Source of the DNA: TMP-24 sp046348855
GTDB taxonomy: Bacteria > Pseudomonadota > Alphaproteobacteria > Rhodobacterales > Rhodobacteraceae
Length of the DNA stretch: 54,015 nucleotides
Direction: 5' to 3'
Assembly: GCA_046348855.1 (NCBI GenBank)
Contig: JAXMDK010000021.1
Location: 1-54,015 of the forward strand
The position numbers were made by a program, and so were the translations under genes. The notes under the pieces are model-generated. The model had not been told where the DNA came from. It saw only the letters and a list, made by a program, of their open reading frames with translations, and did not search any database. This document shows, piece after piece, positions 38,629 to 46,878 of this stretch. Positions within the stretch are counted from its first letter, which is position 1, and the number at the start of each line of letters is the position of its first letter.

Positions 38629-39963
38629 TCAGAGCTCGTCCAGAGCCTCGATCGCCTTTTGCAGCTTGTCCTTGCTCACTTCCTTTTCGGTGACCTTGGC
38701 CCCGGCGAAGATATGGTCGACGACCTTGTCCTCGAAGAGCGGGGCGCGCAGCTGCTGCTGCATCTGCGGGTTCTTCTGCACATATTCGAAGAAGGCGCGT
38801 TCCTGGCCCGGATACTGGCGGGCCTGCTGCAGGACCGCCTGGGTCATCTCGGCATCCGTCACCTCGACCTTTTCCTTGCGGCCGAGCTCGGCCAGCAGGA
38901 GGCCAAGCCGCACCCGGCGTTCGGCCAGCTTCTTGTGCTCGTCGGTGGTCTCGATCGAGCCGTGGTCATGGCCGTGGTGGTCGGGGTTCTCGTCGTGCCA
39001 GAGCTGGTGGGCGATCTGATGGGCCTCGGCCTCGACCAGGGTCGGCGGCAGTTCGAAGCTGACCAGCCCGTCGAGCTGGTCGAGCAGCGCCCGCTTCATC
39101 ACCGCCCGCGCGGCGCCCTTGTATTCGGCCTCCAGCCGTTCGGTGACCTGGGCCTTCAGCGCGTCGAGGCTTTCGGCACCGAACTTCTTGGCCAGTTCGT
39201 CGTCGATCTCGGCCGGCTTCGGCGCGTTCACCGACTTGACGGTGCAGGCAAAGACCGCCGCTTTGCCGGCCAGGTGCGCGGCATGGTAGCCCTCGGGGAA
39301 GGTCACGTTCACCGCAACCTCGTCGCCGGCCTTGGCGCCGACCAGTTGCGCCTCGAAGCCGGGGATGAAGCTGTTCGAACCCAGGACCAGCGGATAATCC
39401 TCGCCGGCGCCGCCGTCGAACGGCACGCCGTCGACCGAGCCCTTGAAGTCGATCACCACCTGATCGCCGTCCTTGGCCTTGCTGCCCTTCTTGCGTTCCT
39501 CGAAGGTCTGCGCCGATTTCGCCAGGTTTTCCAGGGCCTCGGTCACCGCCTTGTCCTCGGCCTTGACCACCAGACGCTCCAGCTTGACCTTGGCGACGTC
39601 CAGCGCCGGGATCTCGGGCAGCGCCTCGTAGCTCATCTCGACCACGACGTCCTGGCCCTCTTTCCAGTTGTCGCCGCCCTTCATCTCGACCTTGGGCTGC
39701 ATCGCCGGACGGTCGCCCGACTTGTCGAAATGCTCCTTCATCGCCCCGTCGATGGCTTCCTGCATCGCGTCGCCCAGAACCCGCGGCCCGAACTGCTTGC
39801 GCAGCATGGCCATCGGCACCTTGCCCTTGCGGAAGCCCTTGATCTCGACCTCGGGCTGCGCCTCGATGAGTTTCTCGGTGACTTTCGCGTCCAGCTCGGC
39901 GGCGGTGACGGTGATCGTGTAGCCACGCTTCAGTCCGTCCTTCAGGGTCTCGGTCAGCTGCAT
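38629..39963 (-). CDS. tig: Trigger factor, ribosome-associated chaperone
   Basis: 444 aa peptidyl-prolyl isomerase/chaperone at the ribosomal exit. The ribosome-binding N-domain has GFRKGKVPMAMLRKQFG (the signature loop); the FKBP-like middle starts DGDQVVIDFKGSVDGVPFDGG; the C-terminal helical domain includes FELPPTLVEAEAHQI. The FKBP domain has the short tig-type sequence. ATG 39963 follows GAAGGA and is only 19 nt from the end of tRNA-Leu, so the mRNA 5' end may arise by tRNA processing. Confidence 0.95.
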   Translation of the reverse strand: MQLTETLKDGLKRGYTITVTAAELDAKVTEKLIEAQPEVEIKGFRKGKVPMAMLRKQFGPRVLGDAMQEAIDGAMKEHFDKSGDRPAMQPKVEMKGGDNWKEGQDVVVEMSYEALPEIPALDVAKVKLERLVVKAEDKAVTEALENLAKSAQTFEERKKGSKAKDGDQVVIDFKGSVDGVPFDGGAGEDYPLVLGSNSFIPGFEAQLVGAKAGDEVAVNVTFPEGYHAAHLAGKAAVFACTVKSVNAPKPAEIDDELAKKFGAESLDALKAQVTERLEAEYKGAARAVMKRALLDQLDGLVSFELPPTLVEAEAHQIAHQLWHDENPDHHGHDHGSIETTDEHKKLAERRVRLGLLLAELGRKEKVEVTDAEMTQAVLQQARQYPGQERAFFEYVQKNPQMQQQLRAPLFEDKVVDHIFAGAKVTEKEVSKDKLQKAIEALDEL

Positions 39964-39982
39964 TCCTTCGTCCTTTTCCTCT

Positions 39983-40067
39983 TGGTGCGGGTGGAGGGAC
40001 TTGAACCCCCACGCCGTTAGGCGCCAGAACCTAAATCTGGTGCGTCTGCCAATTTCGCCACACCCGC
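39983..40067 (-). tRNA. tRNA-Leu (anticodon UAG)
   Basis: 85 nt with encoded CCA. Acceptor GCGGGTG pairs with CACCCGC. The anticodon arm is CCAGA-TTTAGGT-TCTGG, giving anticodon TAG (decodes CUA/CUN). The long variable arm CGCCTAACGGCG and T-arm GGGGGTTCAAGTCCCTC are those of a class II leucine tRNA. Confidence 0.97.
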
Positions 40068-40076
40068 AATAAGTCC

Positions 40077-40105
40077 GGGGGCCGCCCTCTGGCAGGGCCG
40101 CCCCC
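40077..40105. other. GC hairpin upstream of tRNA-Leu
   Basis: GGGGGCCGCCCT pairs with AGGGCCGCCCCC with one mismatch and a CTGGC loop. No T-run follows on either strand. Function unclear; it may be a remnant or weak terminator between the tRNA and the Hint gene. Confidence 0.45.
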
Positions 40106-40197
40106 AAATCGGCGCCCTTCTAGCAAGAAGGCGGGGGCGATGCGAGTGGAAAAACAGCGGGGGCGTAGCCAGGAATGCCCCCCAAAAAACGCAATTT

Positions 40198-40211
40198 TGC
40201 CAGAATTGGCA
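40198..40211. promoter_or_regulatory. Inverted repeat upstream of the Hint-domain gene
   Basis: TGCCA-N4-TGGCA (40198-40211) lies in a short AT-richer patch 36 bp before the Hint gene start. A possible operator; nothing else ties it to a regulator. Confidence 0.35.
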
Positions 40212-40246
40212 GGACTACTGCGCGGGAACAGGCGGAGAGTTGCAGC

Positions 40247-40729
40247 ATGGCCCAGTCACAGCAAGCCCAGCGGGCGGAACCGGCCGCCACGGTCGCGCCG
40301 GTGCGGGGCATCGCGTCGGGCACCGTGGTGGCGACGCTCGACGGCTATCTGCCGGTCGATTTCCTCGAACCCGGCGACCGGGTGGTGACGCGGGCCGGCA
40401 TGCGGGTGCTGCGCGGCGTGCGGGTGCACCGTTATTCCGGTCCGGCGGTGACGATCCGCGCCTCGGCGCTTGGCCATGACCGGCCCGAGCATGACCTGAC
40501 GCTTCCCGCCGCGATCCCGGTCCTGATCCGCGACTGGCGGGCGGGCGCGATCTTCGGCCAGGACCAGGCGATGGTGCCGGCCGAACGGCTGGTCGATGGC
40601 GAATACCTGACGCTGGGCAACGTCCTGGGGCTGCGGCTCTACGAACTGCTCTTCGACCAGCCCGAGGTCATCTATGCCGAAGGCGTCGAACTGTGCTGCG
40701 GATCGGTCGAGGCCAAGGCCGCCGCCTGA
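40247..40729 (+). CDS. Stand-alone Hint (hedgehog/intein-type) domain protein
   Basis: 160 aa. The core GIASGTVVATLDGYLPVDFL, EPGDRVVTRAGMRVLRGV matches the Hint_2 beginning seen in Rhodobacterales (usual form: CFTPGT..I.T..G..PVE.L..GD.V.T). At the expected splice-active cysteine there is Ala-Ser, so self-cleavage chemistry is probably lost. No calcium-binding repeats or secretion signal are seen. ATG 40247 with GGAGAG is preferred to ATG 40175. Role unknown; related domains end extracellular proteins in this group, but this one is free-standing. Confidence 0.72.
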   Translation: MAQSQQAQRAEPAATVAPVRGIASGTVVATLDGYLPVDFLEPGDRVVTRAGMRVLRGVRVHRYSGPAVTIRASALGHDRPEHDLTLPAAIPVLIRDWRAGAIFGQDQAMVPAERLVDGEYLTLGNVLGLRLYELLFDQPEVIYAEGVELCCGSVEAKAAA

Positions 40730-40847
40730 TCGAAAAACCTTCCCTCCCGCGGACGGTCGCGCGGCGTGCGCCACATCTGCTCTGCTCCAGCCGTGCGCCC
40801 AGCGCACGGCCAGCCCCGACCCTTCCCTCCGACAGACCAGGGTTCGC

Positions 40848-42509
40848 TCACACCCCCAGTTTCCTGAACACCGCCGGCAGTTGCTCCGGCAGGTCCTCGG
40901 CGATCAGGCCGGGGCCAAAGGTCAGCGCGCATTCGACATGCAGCCAGGCGGCGGTCTCGGCGGCCTGCATCGGGCCGAAGCCCCGCGCCAGAAGCCCGGC
41001 GATGAAACCCGCCAGCACGTCGCCCGACCCGGCGGTGGCGAGCCAGGGCGCGGCACGGTCATAGTGGGCGGAGTTGATCACGCAGCGCCCTTCGGGGTCG
41101 GCGATCACCGTGTCCGGGCCCTTGTAAAGCACCACGCAGCCCGCCCGCTTCGCCGCCTCGCGGGTGGCGTCGACCTTGGAATAGGCCGGGCCCTTGGTGG
41201 CGGGGGCTGCGAGCTTCTCGGCTATGTCGGGGAAGAGGCGGGCGAACTCGCCGGCGTGCGGGGTCAGGACGCAGCCATCGTGCAGCATCCCGAACAGCGC
41301 CGGATCGCGCGACAGCAGCGTCAGCGCATCGGCGTCGAGAACACAGGCGGGCCGGTGGCCGTGCTTCCTGAACCATGCGCTCACCTGCGCGTCGGTCGCT
41401 TCGATCAGCGGCAGGCCTTCGGGAAGATGCCAGCCGAGCGCCGCCGCCACCAGACCGGCGGCACGACCATCGAGCCCCAGCCCCGGCCCGAGGCAGAGCG
41501 CATTGATCCGCTTGTCGGACAGGATCGTGCGCAGGCCGTCGCCATCCCCGACCTCGCGCAACATGATCGCGTTCAGCTGCGCCGCATGTTCGGCAATCGC
41601 CTCGGGCTCCGCCGCGATGGTGACCAGCCCCGCCCCGATGCGCAGCGCCCCCCGCGCCGCGAGACGCGCGGCGCCGGTATGGCCGGGCGGGCCGGAGAGG
41701 ATCAGGGCGTGGCCGTGGGAGTATTTGTGCCGCGCAATTTGGCCGCGGGCATCCCACTCCTTGGCAAGCATAGCGCCATAGATGTTAGGAGTTCCGGGTA
41801 TCAGGACGGTCGATCGGATTGGGTGAGCAGGCCGCGCCTTCAATCCAATGGACTTGAGCGCAATGGTGGATACCCCTTGCCCGCCGTCCGAAAGGTAGTG
41901 CCCGAGCTTCGGCAAGTGGAAGGTCACGGTCTGCTCAGCAGGCATTGCTGCCCCCAGAAACCTACCGCTGTCGGCGCAGACCCCACTGGGAATATCCACG
42001 GCGACCACTGCTGGGCGCGCGCCCAAGCCAAGCGCCGAAAGTGCCGACGCCGCCTTGGCGGCATCACCTTCAAGCGGTCTTGTCAGGCCGGTACCAAACA
42101 GCGCGTCGATGATCCAGCACCCGACAGGATCGCCCGTTCCTAGGGGCGACACCGAACCGGCATCAAATTCCGAGAGGCTGCGCACCTCCCCCCTCTCCCG
42201 CCACCGCTCATAACTCACCCGCGCATCCGCCGGCAGCTTCTCCGGGTCGCCGTAGAGGAACACCTCCACCTCCCAGCCCCAGTCCTTCAGAAGCCGCGCC
42301 ACCACGAACCCGTCGCCGCCGTTGTTGCCCGGCCCGCACAGGACCACGGCCCGAAACGACCCGGCCTTCAGCTCCGGCCATTCCTCGAAGATCGCCTCGA
42401 CCACGCCCCGCCCGGCGCGCTCCATCAGCTCCAGCCCGGTCACCTCGCCCGAGGCGATCGCCGCCTGCTCGATGGCGCGCATCTGCGCGGCGGTCAGCAG
42501 TTCGGTCAT
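40848..42509 (-). CDS. nnr: Bifunctional NAD(P)H-hydrate epimerase / ADP-dependent dehydratase
   Basis: 553 aa repair enzyme for hydrated NAD(P)H. N-terminal epimerase (YjeF_N, about 1-215): AVVLCGPGNNGGDGFVVARLL and AVDIPSGVCADSG. C-terminal ADP/ATP-dependent kinase-fold dehydratase (about 225-553): LILSGPPGHTGAARLAARG, CVLTPHAGEF, and the catalytic TAGSGDVLAGFIAGLL. ATG 42509. Codons between about 41720 and 42185 use far more A/T third bases than the rest of the gene, suggesting an imported segment; the reading frame and motifs stay intact. Confidence 0.94.
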   Translation of the reverse strand: MTELLTAAQMRAIEQAAIASGEVTGLELMERAGRGVVEAIFEEWPELKAGSFRAVVLCGPGNNGGDGFVVARLLKDWGWEVEVFLYGDPEKLPADARVSYERWRERGEVRSLSEFDAGSVSPLGTGDPVGCWIIDALFGTGLTRPLEGDAAKAASALSALGLGARPAVVAVDIPSGVCADSGRFLGAAMPAEQTVTFHLPKLGHYLSDGGQGVSTIALKSIGLKARPAHPIRSTVLIPGTPNIYGAMLAKEWDARGQIARHKYSHGHALILSGPPGHTGAARLAARGALRIGAGLVTIAAEPEAIAEHAAQLNAIMLREVGDGDGLRTILSDKRINALCLGPGLGLDGRAAGLVAAALGWHLPEGLPLIEATDAQVSAWFRKHGHRPACVLDADALTLLSRDPALFGMLHDGCVLTPHAGEFARLFPDIAEKLAAPATKGPAYSKVDATREAAKRAGCVVLYKGPDTVIADPEGRCVINSAHYDRAAPWLATAGSGDVLAGFIAGLLARGFGPMQAAETAAWLHVECALTFGPGLIAEDLPEQLPAVFRKLGV

Positions 42510-42679
42510 GGTCCGCACCCCCGAATTCTCAAATCGCCCTTGATGCGGGCAAATCGCACAAAAAACAGGCACCGGCCCCGGAATCCCGCCGAACCGCGCC
42601 CTTCCGCCAGCCTAGCCAATGGACGCCCCCCTGCGGAAGTGCTGAGTGGCGCCCGAGACAGCCGAAAGGAGCCGGCCCG

Positions 42680-43018
42680 GTGAAGAAGATCGAAGCCATC
42701 ATCAAGCCCTTCAAGCTCGACGAGGTGAAGGAGGCGCTTCAGGACGTCGGCGTGCAGGGCCTGTCGGTCACCGAGGTCAAGGGCTTCGGCCGCCAGAAGG
42801 GCCATACGGAACTGTATCGGGGCGCCGAATATGTCGTCGACTTCCTGCCCAAGGTGAAGATCGAGGTCGTCCTGGCCGACGACATGGTCGAACAGGCGAT
42901 CGAGGCGATCATCTCGGCCGCCCGCACCGACAAGATCGGCGACGGCAAGATCTTCGTCAGCCCCGTCGAACAGGTCATCCGCATCCGCACCGGCGAAACC
43001 GGCGAGGACGCGATCTGA
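42680..43018 (+). CDS. glnB: Nitrogen regulatory protein P-II
   Basis: 112 aa. Uridylylation site Tyr51 in the T-loop (TELYRGAEYVVDF), ATP-binding signatures KIEAIIKPFKLDEVK and TGKxGDG-like TDKIGDGKIFV. It signals nitrogen and 2-oxoglutarate state to GlnE, NtrB and AmtB. Start is GTG 42680 with AAAGGAGCC. It precedes glnA by 50 bp, the classic glnBA operon. Upstream TGCG-N7-CGCA (42544-42558) could be a regulatory site but is weak. Confidence 0.96.
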   Translation: MKKIEAIIKPFKLDEVKEALQDVGVQGLSVTEVKGFGRQKGHTELYRGAEYVVDFLPKVKIEVVLADDMVEQAIEAIISAARTDKIGDGKIFVSPVEQVIRIRTGETGEDAI

Positions 43019-43068
43019 ACAACCGGCCGGGCGACCGGCCAACGCCATCAACCCCGAAAGGACAAGGC

Positions 43069-44478
43069 ATGAGCAAGGTGAAAGATGCTCTGAAGCTGAT
43101 GAAGGATGAAGAGGTCGCCTATGTCGACATCCGCTTCACCGACGTCAAGGGCAAGCTTCAGCACGTGACGCTGGACGTCGATCTGGTCGACGAGGACTTC
43201 TTCGAGGAAGGCTTCATGTTCGACGGGTCCTCCATCGCGGGCTGGAAGTCGATCGACCAGTCCGACATGAAGCTGATCCCCGACGCGGGCTCGGTCTACA
43301 TCGACCCGTTCTACGCCGAAAAGACCCTGTGCGTGCATTGCAACGTCGTGGAACCCGACACCGGCGAACCCTACTCGCGCGACCCGCGCGGCACCGCGAT
43401 GAAGGCCGAGGCCTACCTGAAATCGACCGGCATCGGCGACGCCTTCTATTGCGGCCCCGAAGCCGAATTCTTCGTCTTCGACGACGTGCGCTATTCGGTC
43501 ACCCCGCAGAAGGTCGCCTACCAGATCGACGGCCATGATGCCGCCTGGAACACCGACACCGAATATGAACACGGCAACCAGGGCCACCGCGCGCTGCACA
43601 AGGGCGGCTATTTCCCGGTGAACCCGATCGACGCCGCGCAGGATCTGCGCAGCGAGATGCTGTCGACGATGAAGCGCATGGGCATGCGGGTGGACAAGCA
43701 CCACCACGAGGTCGCCTCGGGCCAGCACGAGCTCGGGCTGATCTTCGGCGGCCTGACCGAACAGGCCGACAACATCCAGAAATACAAGTACGTGATCCAC
43801 AACGTGGCCCACGCCTATGGCAAGTCGGCGACCTTCATGCCCAAGCCGATGAAGGGCGACAACGGGTCGGGCATGCATGTCAACATGTCGATCTGGAAGG
43901 GCGGCAAGCCGCTCTTTGCCGGCGACAAGTATGCCGACCTTTCGCAAGAGGCGCTGTGGTTCATCGGCGGCATCCTCAAGCACGCCAAGGCGCTGAACGC
44001 GCTGACCAACCCCGGCACCAACAGCTACAAGCGGCTGATCCCCGGCTTCGAGGCCCCGGTGCTGCGCGCCTATTCGGCTCGCAACCGTTCCGGCTGCGTC
44101 CGTATTCCGTGGACCGAAAGCCCGAAGGCCAAGCGCGTCGAGGCCCGCTTCCCCGATCCGTCGGCGAACCCCTATCTGGCCTTCGCGGCCCTGCTGATGG
44201 CCGGTCTCGACGGGATCAAGAACAAGATCGACCCCGGCCCGGCCTCGGACAAGGATCTCTACGACCTGCCGCCCGAGGAACTGGCGCAGATCCCGACCGT
44301 CTGCGGCAGCTTGCGCGAGGCGCTCGAGGAACTGGAAAAGGACATGGACTTCCTTTTGCAGGGCGACGTCTTCACCCGCGACCAGCTCGATGGCTACGTG
44401 GCGCTGAAGTGGGAAGAGGTCTATGCCTACGAGCATACGCCCCACCCGGTCGAATATCAGATGTACTATTCCTGCTGA
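43069..44478 (+). CDS. glnA: Glutamine synthetase type I
   Basis: 469 aa, dodecameric GS-I. Ligates ammonia to glutamate. Blocks: FDGSSIAGWKSIDQSDM, FCGPEAEFF-like YCGPEAEFFVFDD, HHHEVASGQHELG, KPMKGDNGSGMHVNMSI, NSYKRLIPGFEAPV. The adenylylation site is Tyr398 in DLYDLPPEE, so activity is under GlnE control. ATG 43069 follows AAAGGACAAGG. Ends with a strong terminator. Confidence 0.97.
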   Translation: MSKVKDALKLMKDEEVAYVDIRFTDVKGKLQHVTLDVDLVDEDFFEEGFMFDGSSIAGWKSIDQSDMKLIPDAGSVYIDPFYAEKTLCVHCNVVEPDTGEPYSRDPRGTAMKAEAYLKSTGIGDAFYCGPEAEFFVFDDVRYSVTPQKVAYQIDGHDAAWNTDTEYEHGNQGHRALHKGGYFPVNPIDAAQDLRSEMLSTMKRMGMRVDKHHHEVASGQHELGLIFGGLTEQADNIQKYKYVIHNVAHAYGKSATFMPKPMKGDNGSGMHVNMSIWKGGKPLFAGDKYADLSQEALWFIGGILKHAKALNALTNPGTNSYKRLIPGFEAPVLRAYSARNRSGCVRIPWTESPKAKRVEARFPDPSANPYLAFAALLMAGLDGIKNKIDPGPASDKDLYDLPPEELAQIPTVCGSLREALEELEKDMDFLLQGDVFTRDQLDGYVALKWEEVYAYEHTPHPVEYQMYYSC

Positions 44479-44500
44479 AACGCAGGCCAGTCGAACAGGA

Positions 44501-44525
44501 AGGGCGCCGTCGGGCGCCCTTTTTC
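44501..44525 (+). terminator. Rho-independent terminator of glnBA
   Basis: AGGGCGCC (44501-44508), GTCG loop, GGCGCCCT (44513-44520), then TTTTTCC. It lies 22 nt after the glnA stop. Confidence 0.9.
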
Positions 44526-44535
44526 CTTGGCCGGG

Positions 44536-44612
44536 CGCGGGGGACCGCCTGCCCCCCGCCGTCCATCGGTTCACGAACCGACGGACGCCCCCCGAGGATA
44601 TTTGCGCCAGAA
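44536..44612 (+). repeat. Intergenic palindrome/ATATTT element (copy 5)
   Basis: GCGGGGG/CCCCCCGC near 44536-44559, a second hairpin TCGGTTC-AC-GAACCGA (44565-44580), then CGCCCCCCGAGGATATTTGCGCCAGAATGAAAG. Same order of parts as the other copies. It lies in the leader of dddP, downstream of the glnA terminator. Confidence 0.7.
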
Positions 44613-44702
44613 TGAAAGGTGAAAGGCGACGCCGGCCTGTCGCCCGTGGCAAAGCCCGGCAGCGCCCCGCCCCGGAAGCTGGCGGCAACGGAGGGACCGC
44701 CG

Positions 44703-46043
44703 ATGACCACGCACTATTCCGACCGCCGCAAGATCGACCCCAGCCGGGGCGCGACCCTCGGCGACGGCACCCCCAATGACAATGACCGGGTCGAGATCGG
44801 CCCGACGCAGCTCGCCTTCGGCGAATGGGCGGCGGCGGGGCTGGTGCTGCCCAATCTCGACCGGATGCGGGAATTCCGCTGGCGGCGGCTGGTCAAGGCG
44901 CTGAACGACCGCGACTATGGTGCGCTGCTGATGTTCGATCCCCTGAACATCCGCTATGCGACCGACACCACCAACATGCAGCTGTGGAACAGCCACAATC
45001 CGTTCCGCGCCTGCATGGTCTGCGCCGACGGCCACATGGTCATCTGGGAATACAAGCAGGCGCCCTTCCTTGTGACCTTCAACCCGCTGGTCAAGGAACT
45101 GCGCTCGGGCGCCTCGTTCTTCTACAATGTCTGCGGCGAAGGAACCGAACGCGACGCGAAGGCCTTTGCCGGACAGGTGGCCGAGGTGATGGCGGCGCAC
45201 GCCGGCGCCAACCGCCGGATCGCCGTCGACAAGATCATGGTCCACGGGCTGCGCGCACTGGAACGCGCCGGCTTCGAGGTGATGGAGGGCGAGGAAGTCA
45301 CCGAACGCGCCCGCGCCATCAAGGGGCCGGACGAGATCCTGGCGATGCGCTGCGCCCACCATGCCTGCGAATCCGCCATCGCCGAGATGGAGGCCTTCAC
45401 CCGCGGGAACGTGCCGAAGGGCGGGGTCAGCGAGGATGACATCTGGGCCGAACTGCACAAGGGCAACATCCGCCGCGGCGGCGAATGGATCGAGACCCGG
45501 CTTCTGGCCTCCGGCCCGCGCACCAACCCGTGGTTTCAGGAATGCGGGCCAAGGATCGTGCAGGACAACGAGATCGTCGCCTTCGACACCGACCTGATCG
45601 GCTCCTACGGCATCTGCATCGACATCAGCCGCACCTGGTGGGTCGGCAACGCGCGACCGTCGAACGCGATGATCTCGGCGATGAACCACGGGCTCGACCA
45701 TATCCGCGACCATCAGGCCCGGCTGAAGCCCGGCGTCACCATCCGCGAACTGACCTTCGGCGGCCACCAGCTGGAAGACCGCTACTGGAAGCAGAAATAT
45801 TCCTGCAAGATGCATGGGGTGGGCCTGTGCGACGAATGGCCCTTTGTTCCCTACCCCGACGCCTGGGTCGACGGCGCCTTCGAGGTGGCGCTGGAGCCCG
45901 GCATGGTCCTGTGCACCGAGGCGCTGGTCAGCCCCGAGGGCGGCGATTTCTCGATCAAGCTCGAGGATCAGGTGCTGATCACCGAAACGGGGTGCGAGAA
46001 CCTGACCAGATATCCGTTCGACCCGGCACTCCTCGGCGGCTGA
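44703..46043 (+). CDS. dddP: Dimethylsulfoniopropionate lyase DddP
   Basis: 446 aa, M24 metallopeptidase-like fold. Cleaves DMSP to DMS, acrylate and a proton. The known metal ligands of the Ruegeria lacuscaerulensis enzyme fall at the same numbers here: Asp295, Asp297, Asp307, His371, Glu406, Glu421, and the proposed catalytic base Asp377 (HGVGLCDEWP). Other family strings: KIDPSRGATLGD, FDPLNIRYATDTTNMQLW, GPRTNPWFQECGPR. ATG 44703 follows GGAGGGA. No DMSP transporter or acrylate gene is adjacent. Prolidase-type annotation would be wrong for this subgroup. Confidence 0.95.
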   Translation: MTTHYSDRRKIDPSRGATLGDGTPNDNDRVEIGPTQLAFGEWAAAGLVLPNLDRMREFRWRRLVKALNDRDYGALLMFDPLNIRYATDTTNMQLWNSHNPFRACMVCADGHMVIWEYKQAPFLVTFNPLVKELRSGASFFYNVCGEGTERDAKAFAGQVAEVMAAHAGANRRIAVDKIMVHGLRALERAGFEVMEGEEVTERARAIKGPDEILAMRCAHHACESAIAEMEAFTRGNVPKGGVSEDDIWAELHKGNIRRGGEWIETRLLASGPRTNPWFQECGPRIVQDNEIVAFDTDLIGSYGICIDISRTWWVGNARPSNAMISAMNHGLDHIRDHQARLKPGVTIRELTFGGHQLEDRYWKQKYSCKMHGVGLCDEWPFVPYPDAWVDGAFEVALEPGMVLCTEALVSPEGGDFSIKLEDQVLITETGCENLTRYPFDPALLGG

Positions 46044-46055
46044 GCGGACCCTTCA

Positions 46056-46090
46056 CACTTTCTGTCCGCAAATATCCCCGCCGGAGGCAC
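46056..46090 (-). repeat. Intergenic ATATTT half-element (copy 6)
   Basis: CACTTTCTGTCCGCAAATAT followed by CCCCGCCGGAGGC, the same as one arm of the composite copies at 37.4 and 51.0 kb. It sits between convergent dddP and the CDGSH gene, with a CCTTCGGC/GCCGAAGG hairpin next to it (46097-46115). Confidence 0.75.
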
Positions 46091-46130
46091 CCGAGCCTTC
46101 GGCCCGGCCGAAGGCGAGACAAGAGGCTTG

Positions 46131-46151
46131 ATGCGGGCTAAGCCCGCATCG
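46131..46151 (-). terminator. Hairpin terminator candidate of the CDGSH gene
   Basis: GATGCGGGCT-T-AGCCCGCATC (minus strand), 10-bp arms almost without loop, starting 8 nt after the CDGSH stop; a weak T-containing tail follows. Confidence 0.55.
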
Positions 46152-46159
46152 CCACTGGC

Positions 46160-46801
46160 TCACTCGGCCTCGAAGCCCACCCGCTTGTGGCTGCCGTCGC
46201 AATAGGGCTTGTTCTGCGACTGGCCGCAGCGGCAGAAGAAGGCTTGGCGCACCCTGTTGACCGTGCGGCCGGTGCCGCTGACCACTTCCAGGTTGCCGAC
46301 GATCTTCAGAGGCCCGTTCGGCTGGGGCTGGACATCGACGGGGCCGTTCCTGACTTCCAGCGCCGGGGCCTCCTTGGCCGCCGGCTCGCCGGTGGCGACA
46401 AAGCCCGCCGCGACATGGGCGCCATCGCAGAAGGGCTTGTTCTTCGACTGACCGCAGCGGCAGAGCGTCGCGCGCGGGCTGGCCTGCCGCTCGCCCCGAA
46501 CCAGAAGCTCCGCCTCGATCGCCAGCGGCCCGTTCTCGCGCACCCGGACCGTGTTGACCACCGGCACCCCGTCCGACGAACCCGATCCGTCGTTCCGCAC
46601 CACCCGGATCGCGCCGGAGGGGCAGTTCTGGCCGATGCGGATCACCTCGTCGGCGGAACAGGCGTCGGGGTGGATCCATTCGCCCTTCACGTTCGGCACG
46701 AACACGTCCGGGTGGCTGAGGACGCAGTTGCGCGAATGCACGCAGCGCGATGCGTCGAAATGGATGGTGACCTCGCGGCCCTTGACGGTTTCGGTGGCCA
46801 T
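46160..46801 (-). CDS. CDGSH iron-sulfur protein with N-terminal Fer4_19 domain
   Basis: 213 aa. The N-terminus (about 1-70) is a divergent mono-cluster ferredoxin (Fer4_19): CVHSRNCVLSHPDVF and NCPSGAIRVV. Two CDGSH-type [2Fe-2S] sites follow: CRCGQSKNKPFCDGAH and CRCGQSQNKPYCDGSH. The three cysteines plus histidine of each are intact. Probably a soluble redox or Fe-S transfer protein; role unknown. ATG 46801 follows GAGGAA. Confidence 0.88.
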   Translation of the reverse strand: MATETVKGREVTIHFDASRCVHSRNCVLSHPDVFVPNVKGEWIHPDACSADEVIRIGQNCPSGAIRVVRNDGSGSSDGVPVVNTVRVRENGPLAIEAELLVRGERQASPRATLCRCGQSKNKPFCDGAHVAAGFVATGEPAAKEAPALEVRNGPVDVQPQPNGPLKIVGNLEVVSGTGRTVNRVRQAFFCRCGQSQNKPYCDGSHKRVGFEAE

Positions 46802-46878
46802 GTCTTCCTCGCGTCCGGTTTTTCGCCTGGCACATGGTTTGCGCCAACCCCGGCCGAGGTCAAGCCTCGGCCCGCCGA

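Noticed and set aside
44703..46043. Annotating the M24-fold protein as Xaa-Pro aminopeptidase or creatinase
   Set aside because: Metal ligands, the catalytic Asp and N-terminal blocks match DddP at identical positions.
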